This document shows, piece by piece, positions 1 to 8,334 of a stretch of DNA of 64,000 nt (positions are counted from its first letter, which is position 1; each line of letters begins with the position of its first letter). Source of the stretch: Bradyrhizobium lablabi (lineage in GTDB: Bacteria > Pseudomonadota > Alphaproteobacteria > Rhizobiales > Xanthobacteraceae). Made by a program: the position numbers and the translations under genes. The stretch spans positions 248,001-312,000 of the forward strand of contig NZ_JAFCJK010000003.1 in assembly GCF_018131005.1 (NCBI RefSeq), written 5' to 3'. Below the pieces are notes generated by a model. That model did no database searches. It was not told the origin of the DNA and worked only from the letters and a program-made list of their open reading frames with translations.

Positions 1-215
1 CTGATCCCGTGATGGGTGCGAACGGACCGCTGGTGCGACTGTGGAAGCGATCCTGATTGATCAGGACGAATTGCGACCATTTGCCCCGTCGCGTCAGCCG
101 CCGCTGCGACCGCCTCGTCGCTGGAGAAAGCGCGTTCTGTAAAAAGCGAAATAATGTTGATGGCGATCACGCCGTCGGCATTAACGCCATACCGCTCGGC
201 AAGCCGCACCGACAT
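1..215 (-). CDS. Possible partial CDS running off the left edge
   Basis: Reading the minus strand from an ATG at 215, the frame stays open for about 71 codons to the window edge and starts MSVRLAERYGVNADGVIAIN. Codon third positions are G/C-rich in the first half, as in real genes here, and weaker in the second half. I do not recognise the protein and see no clear ribosome binding site. The frame is also open upstream of this ATG, so the start is a guess. It could equally be non-coding or a decayed gene. Confidence 0.25.
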   Translation of the reverse strand, partial: MSVRLAERYGVNADGVIAINIISLFTERAFSSDEAVAAAADATGQMVAIRPDQSGSLPQSHQRSVRTHHGI

Positions 216-486
216 AAATCGAGGACATGACGCCGCGACACGCCAATGTCCCTGGTTGGCCGTGATGATCCATTCGTGCTAGTTTGGTGCTGCTGCAGGC
301 GGCCGAATGCTGTTCGATAATCGGCTGTACAAGATATTTCCAACGATCTGTTTTGACAAAGCAAGCGCGGCGCGCGGCGTTTGATGCAGCCGATGCGGCA
401 TGTCCACTTGCACACCCGGCGCGGCGCGGCGGGAAAGGATTTCAAGCCACCACACCACAGCCCCATTACATGAGGAGAATTTCGAT
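216..486. other. Non-coding upstream region
   Basis: I see no supported gene here. It separates the possible left-edge gene on the minus strand from the exported DUF1254 protein on the plus strand, so it probably holds that gene's promoter. A good Shine-Dalgarno (GAGGAGAA, about 471-478) sits at its right end. Several short frames are open but have poor codon use. Confidence 0.4.
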
Positions 487-1950
487 ATGTTTCGAGGAAT
501 TCTGGCGCTGACATTGTCTCTCTGTCTCGGCGCCGCCGCGTCGCCTGCAGCTCGGGCCCAAGCGGCGCAGGCCATCACCGAGCAGGAGGCGCACGCGATC
601 GCAGTCGACGCCTACATCTATTTCTATTCGCTGCTGTCGATGGAGGTGACCCGCAAGCAATTCACCAACGTCGAGCCCGGCAAGGAATTCGGCAAGGGCC
701 CGATGAACATGTTCGTCAATGTGCCCGAATATCCGCCGGCCAATTTCAAAGGCGTGGTGCGCTCCAACTTCGACACGTTGTACTCCATCGCATGGCTCGA
801 CATGACGAAGGAGCCCGTCGTCGTATCGGCGCCGGATACCAATGGACGCTACTATCTGCTGCCGATGCTCGACATGTGGACCGACGTCTTCGCATCGCCG
901 GGCTGGCGAACCACCGGCACCAAGGCCGGGACGTTTCTGATTACCCCGCCGGGCTGGCGGCCGGATTTGCGCGACAGGTTTGCGGAAGAGTTCAAGCTTC
1001 CGAAGGATACCCAGCGGATCGACGCGCCGACGCCCTATGTCTGGGTAATCGGCCGCACCAAGACCGACGGTCCACCGGATTACGATGCCGTCCATAAGAT
1101 CCAGGCCGGCTACAAGGTCAGCCTGCTATCCGAATATGGCAAGACGCCCAAGCCAATTGAATTCAAGCCGGACCCAAGCGTCGACATGAAGACGCCACCA
1201 AAGGTCCAGGTGGATACGATGACAGCGGGCGTGTATTTCGCCAATGCCGCCGAGTTGCTGAAGCTTCACCCGCCGCACATCACCGACCAGCCGATCATCG
1301 CGCAGATGAAAAGGATCGGCATCGAGCCCGGCAAGAGCTTTGATATCGGCAAGCTCGATCCGGTCGTGCAGCGGGCGCTTGAGACCGCCCCGCAGGACGG
1401 ACAGAAACTGATGGCCTGGAAGGTGCCGACGCTGGCGCGGGTCGTCAATGGCTGGTCGATGAACACCGACACGATGGGTGTTTACGGCAACTACTATCTG
1501 AAGCGAGCCATCGTCGCGCAGCTGGGGTTGGGCGCCAACCTGCCCGAGGATGCCATCTATCCGCTCAATCTCGGCGACGAAACCGGCAAGCCGCTCGACG
1601 GCGCGAGCAAATACACCATCACGTTCGAGAAGGGCGCGGCGCCGCCGGTCAATGCATTCTGGTCGATCACCCTTTACGATCAGGAAGGCTTCCAGGTCGG
1701 CAACGTCTTGAACCGTTTTGCCGTCAGCAGCTGGATGCCGTTCAAATACAATGCCGACGGGTCGCTCGATCTTTACTTCCAGAACGAAAGCCCAGGCAAG
1801 GACATGGAAGCCAACTGGCTTCCGGCGCCGAAGGGAGCCTTCAACCTGACCATGCGTCTCTACAGTCCGAAGTCCGATGCGCTGACCGGCAAATGGAATC
1901 CGCCGCCAATCGTGAAGTCGCAAACAGCGGCGAGTTTCTCGGCACAGTAG
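487..1950 (+). CDS. Exported DUF1254/DUF1214 domain protein
   Basis: The protein has 487 residues and starts with a classical signal peptide (MFRGILALTLSLCLGAAASP, probable cleavage near ARA-QA around residue 24), so it is exported to the periplasm. The rest matches the DUF1254 (N-terminal half) plus DUF1214 (C-terminal, around residues 350-470, with FWSITLYD and LYFQNESPG) arrangement. These widespread envelope proteins have no established reaction. The start at 487 is chosen because a GAGGAGAA ribosome site precedes it and the signal peptide begins there; an in-frame start at 400 would add 29 non-conserved-looking residues and spoil the signal. It stands alone, with no operon partner. Family assignment is by recognition of motifs. 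Confidence 0.85.
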   Translation: MFRGILALTLSLCLGAAASPAARAQAAQAITEQEAHAIAVDAYIYFYSLLSMEVTRKQFTNVEPGKEFGKGPMNMFVNVPEYPPANFKGVVRSNFDTLYSIAWLDMTKEPVVVSAPDTNGRYYLLPMLDMWTDVFASPGWRTTGTKAGTFLITPPGWRPDLRDRFAEEFKLPKDTQRIDAPTPYVWVIGRTKTDGPPDYDAVHKIQAGYKVSLLSEYGKTPKPIEFKPDPSVDMKTPPKVQVDTMTAGVYFANAAELLKLHPPHITDQPIIAQMKRIGIEPGKSFDIGKLDPVVQRALETAPQDGQKLMAWKVPTLARVVNGWSMNTDTMGVYGNYYLKRAIVAQLGLGANLPEDAIYPLNLGDETGKPLDGASKYTITFEKGAAPPVNAFWSITLYDQEGFQVGNVLNRFAVSSWMPFKYNADGSLDLYFQNESPGKDMEANWLPAPKGAFNLTMRLYSPKSDALTGKWNPPPIVKSQTAASFSAQ

Positions 1951-2200
1951 AAGCTGAACAGCACCTGCTGTGCACTCTTGGCGAAAAAGACGGCGCGGCT
2001 GCAATCCGCGCCGGTACTACTGCAGTTGCGCTTGATGGAGAAGAAACGTGAACTGATGCGCCGGGCGGATGTCGATGCGTTAGTCGACGGCATTGGCCCC
2101 TTTCGGACAAGCCGAATGCGTCGAGCAATGTCCCGGTTCGAGGGTAAAGCGGAAAACATTGCTCGTACTGAGTTTTTCTCAGTTTGACCTAACTCGGACA

Positions 2201-3982
2201 TCAGCCCTCAGGCACCCCGGCCAACCGCATGTCTTCAATCGCACGGTCGCGCCAGGCAAGGAAGGTCGGATTGTCGCTCCGTGCATACGTGGCATCACGA
2301 AAGCGACGAATGGTGAAGCTCGGATCGAGCGCGAGTCCCGCTTGCACTGCGGCTCGCGCTTCGTCCAGCTCCCCGAGCCGCACCAGCACAGCCGCGAGAG
2401 GGAAATGCGCGGCGGAATAATTTCGGTTTGCGTCAAGGCCTCGGCGCAGCCAGACGACTGCTTCGGCATCGGCACCGAGCTGCGCCTTGGCAAGGCCAAC
2501 CCATACCAGCCATCGATGGGCGATAGTGTCGCGAGGAGAAAGGCGGAATGCCTCGTTGATGTGAGGTTCGGTTTCTGCGCCTCGACCAAGTAAAAACTTG
2601 GCGACGCCGATGAGAGCGTGAGCGCCGGCCAAATTGCGATCCAGCGCCAGTGCCCGCTCGCATTGAGCGATGCCTTGAGCCACCCGTTTCGTAAATATTT
2701 GCACGAGGCCCAGATACACGTGCGCCAAAGCGTGGTTCGGCGCGAGCGATAGCGCTTTGGTTAAAGTCGCCTCGGCCGAGATGAACCGCGCTGAATAGTC
2801 GTCGGTCATAAGGGCGGCTCCGAGTACGGCATCGACCCGCGCCAAACCGACCATAACCTCGATATTTCCCGGATCGAGCGCCATGGCCTGCTCGAAAAAG
2901 CCGCGCGCTTGTACCATATAATCGGGGGTCAGCCCCTTGTTAAACCAAGCCCTACCTCGGAACACCAAGTCCATCGCGTCTGGATGCGGTGAACGCTCCG
3001 CTCGCCGGGCCTCGGCGGCAACGAGCTCGGCATTTAATGAGTTGGCGAGCCTCGATACGATTTCGTCCTGCATGTCAAAGAGGTCGGCAACGGGCTTGTC
3101 AAAACGCTCCGCCCAGAGGTGGTTGCCGGTTTCGGCATCGACCAGTTGCACGTTGACCCGAAGGAGGTTGCCACCACGTTGCACCGACCCTTCGAGCACG
3201 TAGCGGACGTTCAACTCGCGTCCGAGCCTCACTACGTCGACCGCCTTACCTTTGAAGGTGAACGCGGTGTTGCGCGCAATCACGAACGCGCCATTGATCC
3301 GCGACAAGTCGGTGGTCAGGCTCTCTGTCACGCCATCGACGAAGTAGTCTTGTTCGGGATTGCCTCCGATGTTTGCGAACGGCAAAACAACGATGGACAA
3401 CCGGGGAGTTGATGATGGCAGCGAAGCAGCTCGGTCGGTTTTCGCGTTCGGGCTAACGGCATAGGCCCGCACCGGGTCGTCGATGTTCTTGAGGTTCTGC
3501 TCACCCAGATCGGCGAACTCAACGCCGACCTTGCCTCGGACTTGATCGTAGGCAGCAGACGAGATGCAGATGCCGCCCGGTTCTGCGATGCTTTCAAGCC
3601 GCGCAGCAATGTTAACTCCGTCGCCGAAGATGTCGTGGGGTTCAACGATTACGTCACCAATATTGACGCCCACGCGGAATACAATGCGTCTCTCTTCCAC
3701 GACACCGGTTGTAAGCTCGCTAACACGCGCTTGGAACTGCACCGCAGCTCGGATGGCTTCGACCGCGCTCGGAAACTCCGCCAAAAACCCGTCGCCGGTG
3801 TTCTTCACGACACGGCCGCCGTGTTCGGCAATTACCGGGGCGACGGCGTCGGTCAGGAGCGCGGCCAGTTTGGCATGGGTCGCCTCTTCGTCATTGTGCA
3901 TCAACCGCGAGTAGCCAGCTACGTCGGCGGCCAATATCGCCGACAACCTCCGCTCGACCCGGACTGGCCGCTCCTGCACCAT
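2201..3982 (-). CDS. Class III adenylate/guanylate cyclase with TolB-like and TPR domains
   Basis: This 593-residue protein has three parts. Residues about 8-175 are a class III nucleotide cyclase catalytic domain (ILAADVAGYSRLM with the first metal Asp, VVKNTGDGFLAEF, FGDGVNIAARLE). Residues about 195-330 are a TolB/FlgO-like domain (SIVVLPFANIGG, VLEGSVQR, HLWAERFD). The remainder is TPR repeats (for example LAPNHALAHVYLGLVQ, LDRNLAGAHALIGVA). The likely role is making cAMP from ATP, with the TPRs acting as sensor or protein-binding part. No transmembrane segment is obvious, so it is probably cytoplasmic or membrane-associated. Proteins of this build occur in many copies in Bradyrhizobium. 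It is a single gene; nothing nearby reveals its signal. Confidence 0.88.
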   Translation of the reverse strand: MVQERPVRVERRLSAILAADVAGYSRLMHNDEEATHAKLAALLTDAVAPVIAEHGGRVVKNTGDGFLAEFPSAVEAIRAAVQFQARVSELTTGVVEERRIVFRVGVNIGDVIVEPHDIFGDGVNIAARLESIAEPGGICISSAAYDQVRGKVGVEFADLGEQNLKNIDDPVRAYAVSPNAKTDRAASLPSSTPRLSIVVLPFANIGGNPEQDYFVDGVTESLTTDLSRINGAFVIARNTAFTFKGKAVDVVRLGRELNVRYVLEGSVQRGGNLLRVNVQLVDAETGNHLWAERFDKPVADLFDMQDEIVSRLANSLNAELVAAEARRAERSPHPDAMDLVFRGRAWFNKGLTPDYMVQARGFFEQAMALDPGNIEVMVGLARVDAVLGAALMTDDYSARFISAEATLTKALSLAPNHALAHVYLGLVQIFTKRVAQGIAQCERALALDRNLAGAHALIGVAKFLLGRGAETEPHINEAFRLSPRDTIAHRWLVWVGLAKAQLGADAEAVVWLRRGLDANRNYSAAHFPLAAVLVRLGELDEARAAVQAGLALDPSFTIRRFRDATYARSDNPTFLAWRDRAIEDMRLAGVPEG

Positions 3983-4198
3983 GGCCCACGATCCAACCTA
4001 GATGCGATTGTACGACAGATCAGATGGGATGCCCACTAAGGCTGATGTCGCATATTGGCCCAATGCGACGTGCGGTCCGACTGTAGATGGTCCGCTTATC
4101 GCGGTGGACCGGAAGTGACCGGCCGACCTCCCGAACGGCACTTTTGACCCAACTCGAATACGTGTCTGAAGCTTCTTACCGCTGACAATTCTTCCTGG

Positions 4199-4843
4199 TT
4201 ACTGTCGCACGATGCTCTCTCCGCGCGACGTCGGTCGCTTTCTCCACACCCGCAAGTCAGCCATGACTTTTATGGTCGCGCCGAGGACCAGTGCACAAAG
4301 GGCCGCCTTCGATACCGTCTCCATCGTCCCCTCGACCAGCATGCAATGGACCACACTGCCTGCGACGATAACCACCGCGAGCGGCATATGAACCACGCGC
4401 CAGGTTCGCGCTCGCAGTCCCAATCGCCGGCGGAGTGCAGCCAATATCGCGACGGCGAAGATGGCCCACATGGCGGTCACACCCCAGGGGGAGAACGGCG
4501 TCGGCGATGAAAAGGAAAGAGCGTCAATCATGTCCGGCGGACTGGTGATCCAGAGCCCCCCGACGTGGACCACGAGCGCCACGACCAGCGCGCCTCCGAT
4601 CCAGTGATGTGCACGCCGTCCGCGATAAGCCGAAAGCCCGGGCAAGTATCCGCCGATCAGCAGGGGCTGGACGAGCACAAGACCCAGTGCGATCATCCCC
4701 GCGAATCCCGCCAGGATGTAGACCGGACCGCGCCACGCGAGCAGTGGGCTCGCCGCCGCAGCGGCGATCGGCACGCAGATGGCGGCCACAAGGGCGGCCC
4801 AGATCAGGGGCGCCCGAGCCGATCTCTTCCCTTTTGATTCCAA
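4199..4843 (-). CDS. Ferric-reductase-like / cytochrome b-type membrane protein
   Basis: A 214-residue integral membrane protein with about five to six hydrophobic helices. Conserved histidines lie in the right places for haem ligation (RAHHWIGG, VVHVGG, RVVHMPLAV, SVVHCMLVEG), matching the ferric reductase-like transmembrane domain family, which passes electrons across the inner membrane. No flavin or NADPH domain is attached, so a partner would be needed. The apparent start is TTG at 4843 (TTG GAA TCA), only five bases after the stop of the upstream exported intradiol-fold gene, so the two are surely co-transcribed. The Shine-Dalgarno is weak, which fits translational coupling. The substrate is unknown. 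Confidence 0.7.
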   Translation of the reverse strand: MESKGKRSARAPLIWAALVAAICVPIAAAAASPLLAWRGPVYILAGFAGMIALGLVLVQPLLIGGYLPGLSAYRGRRAHHWIGGALVVALVVHVGGLWITSPPDMIDALSFSSPTPFSPWGVTAMWAIFAVAILAALRRRLGLRARTWRVVHMPLAVVIVAGSVVHCMLVEGTMETVSKAALCALVLGATIKVMADLRVWRKRPTSRGESIVRQ

Positions 4844-4848
4844 CTCGG

Positions 4849-5337
4849 TCAGGCCGGCTGAAGGACGAAATGCGCCTCCAGGCTGGTATCCTTTGCGCTC
4901 CGCATCACCGGCCGCAGAAAGACGGTTTTGAATTCACCGCTGTCATAGGCGAGGTGTCCGTGCGGTTGGCCAAAGATGGGTATGATCTGGGGCATCTCGA
5001 GGCGGAACGCCCCGTTCTTGTCGGTGAGCGTCGCCCCATGACTCTGTGGCTCCTGCTCCTGCCCCTCGGTCGTGTGCGCCCAAATCTGGATGCGCTGCCC
5101 GGCGAGCGGAGCCCCGTCGCCTGCCCGGCGCACGGTGCCACTCATCCAGAAGCCACCCTTGCCGATCCGATCCACGATCGGCGCGCCCTTGCGGTAGTTG
5201 TTCGCCCCGCCCGACATCGTTTCAGTCGGTGCAAGGCCTTCCGCGCGGGCCGGCAACAGCAGTCCGGCAGCCCCGGTTGCCAGGACGGAGCCGCCAGCGG
5301 CGAGAAGGTAGCGACGATTGAGCAGGACGGCGGTCAT
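4849..5337 (-). CDS. Exported intradiol-dioxygenase-fold protein
   Basis: The product has 162 residues. It opens with a Tat-like signal (NRRYLLAAGGSVLATGAAGLLL, with RR near residue 8), then a beta-sandwich like that of intradiol ring-cleavage dioxygenases and carboxypeptidase regulatory domains: WMSGTVRRAGDGAPLAGQRI, then TDKNGAFRLEMP, then GQPHGHLAYD. Protocatechuate dioxygenases use two Tyr and two His as iron ligands; only the HGH pair is plain here and the protein is short, so catalysis is doubtful. A strong ribosome site (AGGGAGGA) precedes the ATG at 5337. It is followed directly by a ferric-reductase-like membrane protein, suggesting a periplasmic redox or aromatic-binding pair. Confidence 0.6.
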   Translation of the reverse strand: MTAVLLNRRYLLAAGGSVLATGAAGLLLPARAEGLAPTETMSGGANNYRKGAPIVDRIGKGGFWMSGTVRRAGDGAPLAGQRIQIWAHTTEGQEQEPQSHGATLTDKNGAFRLEMPQIIPIFGQPHGHLAYDSGEFKTVFLRPVMRSAKDTSLEAHFVLQPA

Positions 5338-5532
5338 GTAAATTCCTCCCTGGCAGATCGTGCAGTTTGGTCCGAAGGTACAACAACAAGCGCGAGGTGC
5401 CCAGTTGAGGCAGGCGAAGAGCGCGATAGGTCACAATAACAGAGTTGTGAACGGATGTGCCGGCCGCTCAACCGGCGTCGTTGACGAAGCTTCCTCGGGA
5501 GCATCCGATGCCGCTACTGGCTGGGTGCGCTG

Positions 5533-6975
5533 TCATTGCAGCCGATATGAAGTGCCCGCCGAGCCGCCATTGCCTGGTGTCGGGATGCCCTGCGTGGGGC
5601 TGGGGAACGGGTTCCACCAGGCTTCCTCGCCCGGTCGGCCGCAGGGGTTTGCACCGGCGCGGTCGCCGCGCTGACCGTACTGCTCGCATTGAGCCACCGC
5701 ACCTTGCCGGTTTGAGGCGTCGAGCGCCCGTCTTGCGGTGTGTGATCTGCGGGCGTGGCGGCGTGGATGATCTCGGTCTCGGACCTTCTTGGAGTCCACC
5801 TGCGGGTCCACCTCCGCCCGCGCGTTCCTCGTCTCCTCCCAGGCCTGAAATTGCCGGAACAGTGCTTCCTTGTCGGCCTCCGATTGGATGTTGGCGACGG
5901 CTGGGTTGTCTTGCAGGAATGCCTCAAAGCGTTGTCGCCTCGCCGGTTCGATGCCGTGCTTGTCGAGCCATTGCTGTGCAAGCGGCAGGCGATTCCAGCC
6001 GGCGAGCGGTGCCGACAGGGAAACCTCCTTCCACTTCGGATGAAACGGCGGATTCTGCAAAGCCGCGAATTTCGTGAAGAAGGCGTCCACGAACAGGGCA
6101 AGCTTGCGGCTGCGTTCAGTGTTGGGTGCCCAATTGTACGCGGCAAGCACCGCCGGCACTGCGATTGTGTCCACCGTCTCCCCCTTGGGAATCAGATTCG
6201 GATAGTCCTCTGTGGTCAGCCTCGCAGGCAGATAATCGTTCTGCAGGGACTTCGAATAGTCCACTGCAGCGAGATGAAAGCGGCCGTCATTTTTGAAGGT
6301 GGCAACCGACACGTACGGCTTGCCGCCAACCACGATGACGGCGTCGACCTCGCCCTTCTTCAGTTTCTCCATTGCGACTCTTTGCTCGATATAGACCAGG
6401 TTCGCCTTGATCCCGAGCCGTTCGAAAACTGTCAGTGCAGTCACAAACGTGCCGCCATTGGGCAGGTCGACGCTCACCGTCTTGCCTTCGAGATCCTGCA
6501 GATTCTTGATGGCCTTTGGTGCGATGACCTGCATCTCCTCGTTGTAGAGCTTGGTCACATAGGTGAACTGTTTCTTGATGCCATTGGCGAAGCCCTTCTT
6601 CTCCAGATAGTCGAGCGTGTCGGCGCGGACGATGCCGAGATCGACGCCCTTCAGGAAAAGGGTATCGGCGATGCCCTGCACCGAACCCCGACCGATGATC
6701 GGCAGGATGCGCAGATTGCCGTTGTCGTCGAGCACGGAAGCAAGGTCGGCGCCGAACTGGACATAGGTGCCGCCGATCGTGCCGGTCAGCAGAGTGACCG
6801 TATTGGCGTTCATCGCCTTCTTGGTCGAGGCCGAGCCGAATTTGAAGACCGCCTTCAGGCTGTCGCTGACCCTGGCCGGGTCATAGTCGGCCTCTTCAGC
6901 ATGAGCCGCAACGCCGAAGGCCATCATCGTCGCGGCAAACAACATTCTAAATGGCATACTAAGGTGCTGACGCAT
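5533..6975 (-). CDS. TAXI family TRAP transporter solute-binding protein
   Basis: The start at 6975 (MRQHLSMPFRMLFAATMMAF, signal peptide ending AHA) follows a GAGGATG ribosome site. The body matches TAXI-type TRAP solute receptors: LLTGTIGGTYVQFGADLASV, IIGRGSVQGIADTLFLKGVDLGIVRAD split over the ligand-binding lobe, and a lobe with DLPNGGTFVTA. Such proteins bind small carboxylates such as glutamate in the periplasm for a TRAP permease. No TRAP membrane subunit lies next to it. After about residue 400 the frame becomes Arg-rich with poor third-position GC while the adjacent frame improves, then the original frame recovers; see the finding on 5630-5790. The start overlaps the preceding gene by 17 bases. 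Confidence 0.82.
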   Translation of the reverse strand: MRQHLSMPFRMLFAATMMAFGVAAHAEEADYDPARVSDSLKAVFKFGSASTKKAMNANTVTLLTGTIGGTYVQFGADLASVLDDNGNLRILPIIGRGSVQGIADTLFLKGVDLGIVRADTLDYLEKKGFANGIKKQFTYVTKLYNEEMQVIAPKAIKNLQDLEGKTVSVDLPNGGTFVTALTVFERLGIKANLVYIEQRVAMEKLKKGEVDAVIVVGGKPYVSVATFKNDGRFHLAAVDYSKSLQNDYLPARLTTEDYPNLIPKGETVDTIAVPAVLAAYNWAPNTERSRKLALFVDAFFTKFAALQNPPFHPKWKEVSLSAPLAGWNRLPLAQQWLDKHGIEPARRQRFEAFLQDNPAVANIQSEADKEALFRQFQAWEETRNARAEVDPQVDSKKVRDRDHPRRHARRSHTARRALDASNRQGAVAQCEQYGQRGDRAGANPCGRPGEEAWWNPFPSPTQGIPTPGNGGSAGTSYRLQ

Positions 6976-7456
6976 GGCATCCTCGCGATGGAATATTCTG
7001 AAGTTGCATGAGCCGTTGTCGCGCGTCCGCCGAGCCAAGGCCGGCGGCCCTGCAGTACCAGTCGCGGGCCGTCTCCGGGTCGGGTGCGATGCTTCGCACA
7101 TCGCGCACTCCGAGCACGGCCGGATCGTAGGTCAGTGCCAGCAGGAAAGCCGCAGCTGCGTCCTGCGCATTGGCGGCCCGTTCGAGCAGCAATCGCGCCG
7201 AGACGATGTCGCCGAGGGCCAGCAGGCGCTTCGCCCGCGTCACCAGCGCTGCCAACGTTTCGGTATCGAGCGTTCTCGATGGTGCAGCGGCTTCAATCCC
7301 TGGAGGGGCGGTCGGGACGGCCTGCATCGCCGATTGACCCGTGGTTGCGCCGCCCACGGATGCCGCCCTTGCCTTGTCGATAAGGACGCCGGTCGCATCG
7401 CAATTAAATATCGCGACCAGGATCGCGAATGCTGAAACAGAAACCGTTCGCTCCAT
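6959..7456 (-). CDS. Small exported Sel1/TPR-like repeat protein
   Basis: About 165 residues. A signal-like hydrophobic N-terminus (MERTVSVSAFAILVAIFNCD) is followed by a Pro/Ala/Thr-rich linker and then helical repeats of Sel1/TPR type (LVTRAKRLLALGDIVSARLLL, ARDWYCRAAGLGSADARQRL split in two). The ATG at 7456 is preferred over a GTG at 7468 because a GGGGAG ribosome site is well spaced for the ATG and too close to the GTG. Its stop lies 17 bases inside the start of the TAXI solute-binding gene, so the two are translated together. The repeats suggest a protein-binding role in the envelope, possibly as an accessory to the receptor; this is inference. Confidence 0.65.
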   Translation of the reverse strand: MERTVSVSAFAILVAIFNCDATGVLIDKARAASVGGATTGQSAMQAVPTAPPGIEAAAPSRTLDTETLAALVTRAKRLLALGDIVSARLLLERAANAQDAAAAFLLALTYDPAVLGVRDVRSIAPDPETARDWYCRAAGLGSADARQRLMQLQNIPSRGCHASAP

Positions 7457-7904
7457 CGCGTTTCGCACTCCCCTCTCTCTGGCAACGACGGGGAGCCCTT
7501 GGCGCTAAAACGCCGGGGCCATCAACACACAAAAGTGCGACCTGGCACATGCACATAACCTTACCGACCGTTGATCGTTCCCACGCAGACGGCCCGACGG
7601 CGGCTCGTTCGCAGCCGCAAAAACGGCGCCGCTGTTCAAAAAGTACACCGCACGTGTTTGGAATGCGGTAGGTGACCGTGGCGCTACACCTGATCTTTGC
7701 CATCGCGTGACGACAGGATGCGTGCGCGTTCTCGCCGGGAATTGCGGATCACTGATTTGCCCGACGCGGCAAGCCCCTACGCGCAAAATATTCCGCTTCG
7801 CGTTTGACCCAAATCAGCAGTCTAATCCGTCCGTCTCACCCGAATGAGGGGCGGCTCGCGATCGTCACGAACGTTGCGGTGAGATGCGGTGGACGCCGAT
7901 TGCG
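7457..7904. other. Gene-free interval
   Basis: I see no supported gene. The left part should hold the promoter of the minus-strand exported-repeat/TAXI operon. Short frames on both strands are open but have poor codon use and no ribosome sites. The right end runs into the structured repeat beginning near 7905. Confidence 0.4.
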
Positions 7905-8232
7905 TGACTGACGAGCACGCGTGAGGCGGACGGTGAAGTCGTGTGGTCCTGACGCCCCAGTGGCTGGTGTTAAGTCCGCGAGAGGCCAACGCTTCTTGCT
8001 GATGACGGTGGCAACAAAGCCCGGTCTCACCGAGGAGATCACGTATAAGCCGTAAACCATCGCGCAGGGAAAGCCGGGTCGTTTCCGGTTTCACCTGTGG
8101 TCCTACCCCGGTGCTTTTTGTTGCACCGGGCCCATGGGTGCAATCGGCACCCGGCTTTCCCTGCGCCCTCTGTCAAGGCGGGGCGAGAAGTAAGGCAGAC
8201 CTCGGGTGCAGCACATCGCGGGAACGCGGACG
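7905..8232 (+). repeat. Structured dispersed repeat element with nested inverted repeats
   Basis: This non-coding block contains a perfect 18-base inverted repeat, GCGCAGGGAAAGCCGGGT at 8062-8079 and its complement at 8149-8166. Enclosed in it are two hairpins: CCCGGTGC/GCACCGGG (8107-8114 and 8123-8130, loop TTTTTGTT) and GGGTGC/GCACCC (8136-8141 and 8147-8152), the latter competing with the long stem. The left part (GTTAAGTCCGCGAGAGGCCA and onward, from about 7967) is colinear with a repeat I remember as recurring in Bradyrhizobium and Rhodopseudomonas genomes. Strand is given in the orientation I remember. Function unknown; a structured RNA or miniature mobile element are both possible. 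Confidence 0.65.
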
Positions 8233-8244
8233 TATGGCTCGTTC

Positions 8245-8334
8245 ATTGCAAAACGAAGCGACTTGTCCGCCATGGCGTTGGCGAAGGCGGGAGCAATCCA
8301 TCGCTCCGCAAGGATGGATTGCTGCGTCGCTGCG
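8245..8334. repeat. Short palindromic repeat downstream of dps
   Basis: The segment holds the inverted repeat AGCAATCCAT (8292-8301) and ATGGATTGCT (8314-8323). Together with its GCGAAGGCGG flank it resembles another short element common between Bradyrhizobium genes. It lies directly after the dps stop codon on the minus strand and may act as its transcription end, although no T-run follows. Confidence 0.5.

Noticed and set aside
5755..7011. A 418-codon plus-strand frame antisense to the TAXI gene
   Set aside because: Shadow frame; the minus strand has a signal peptide, ribosome site and family motifs.
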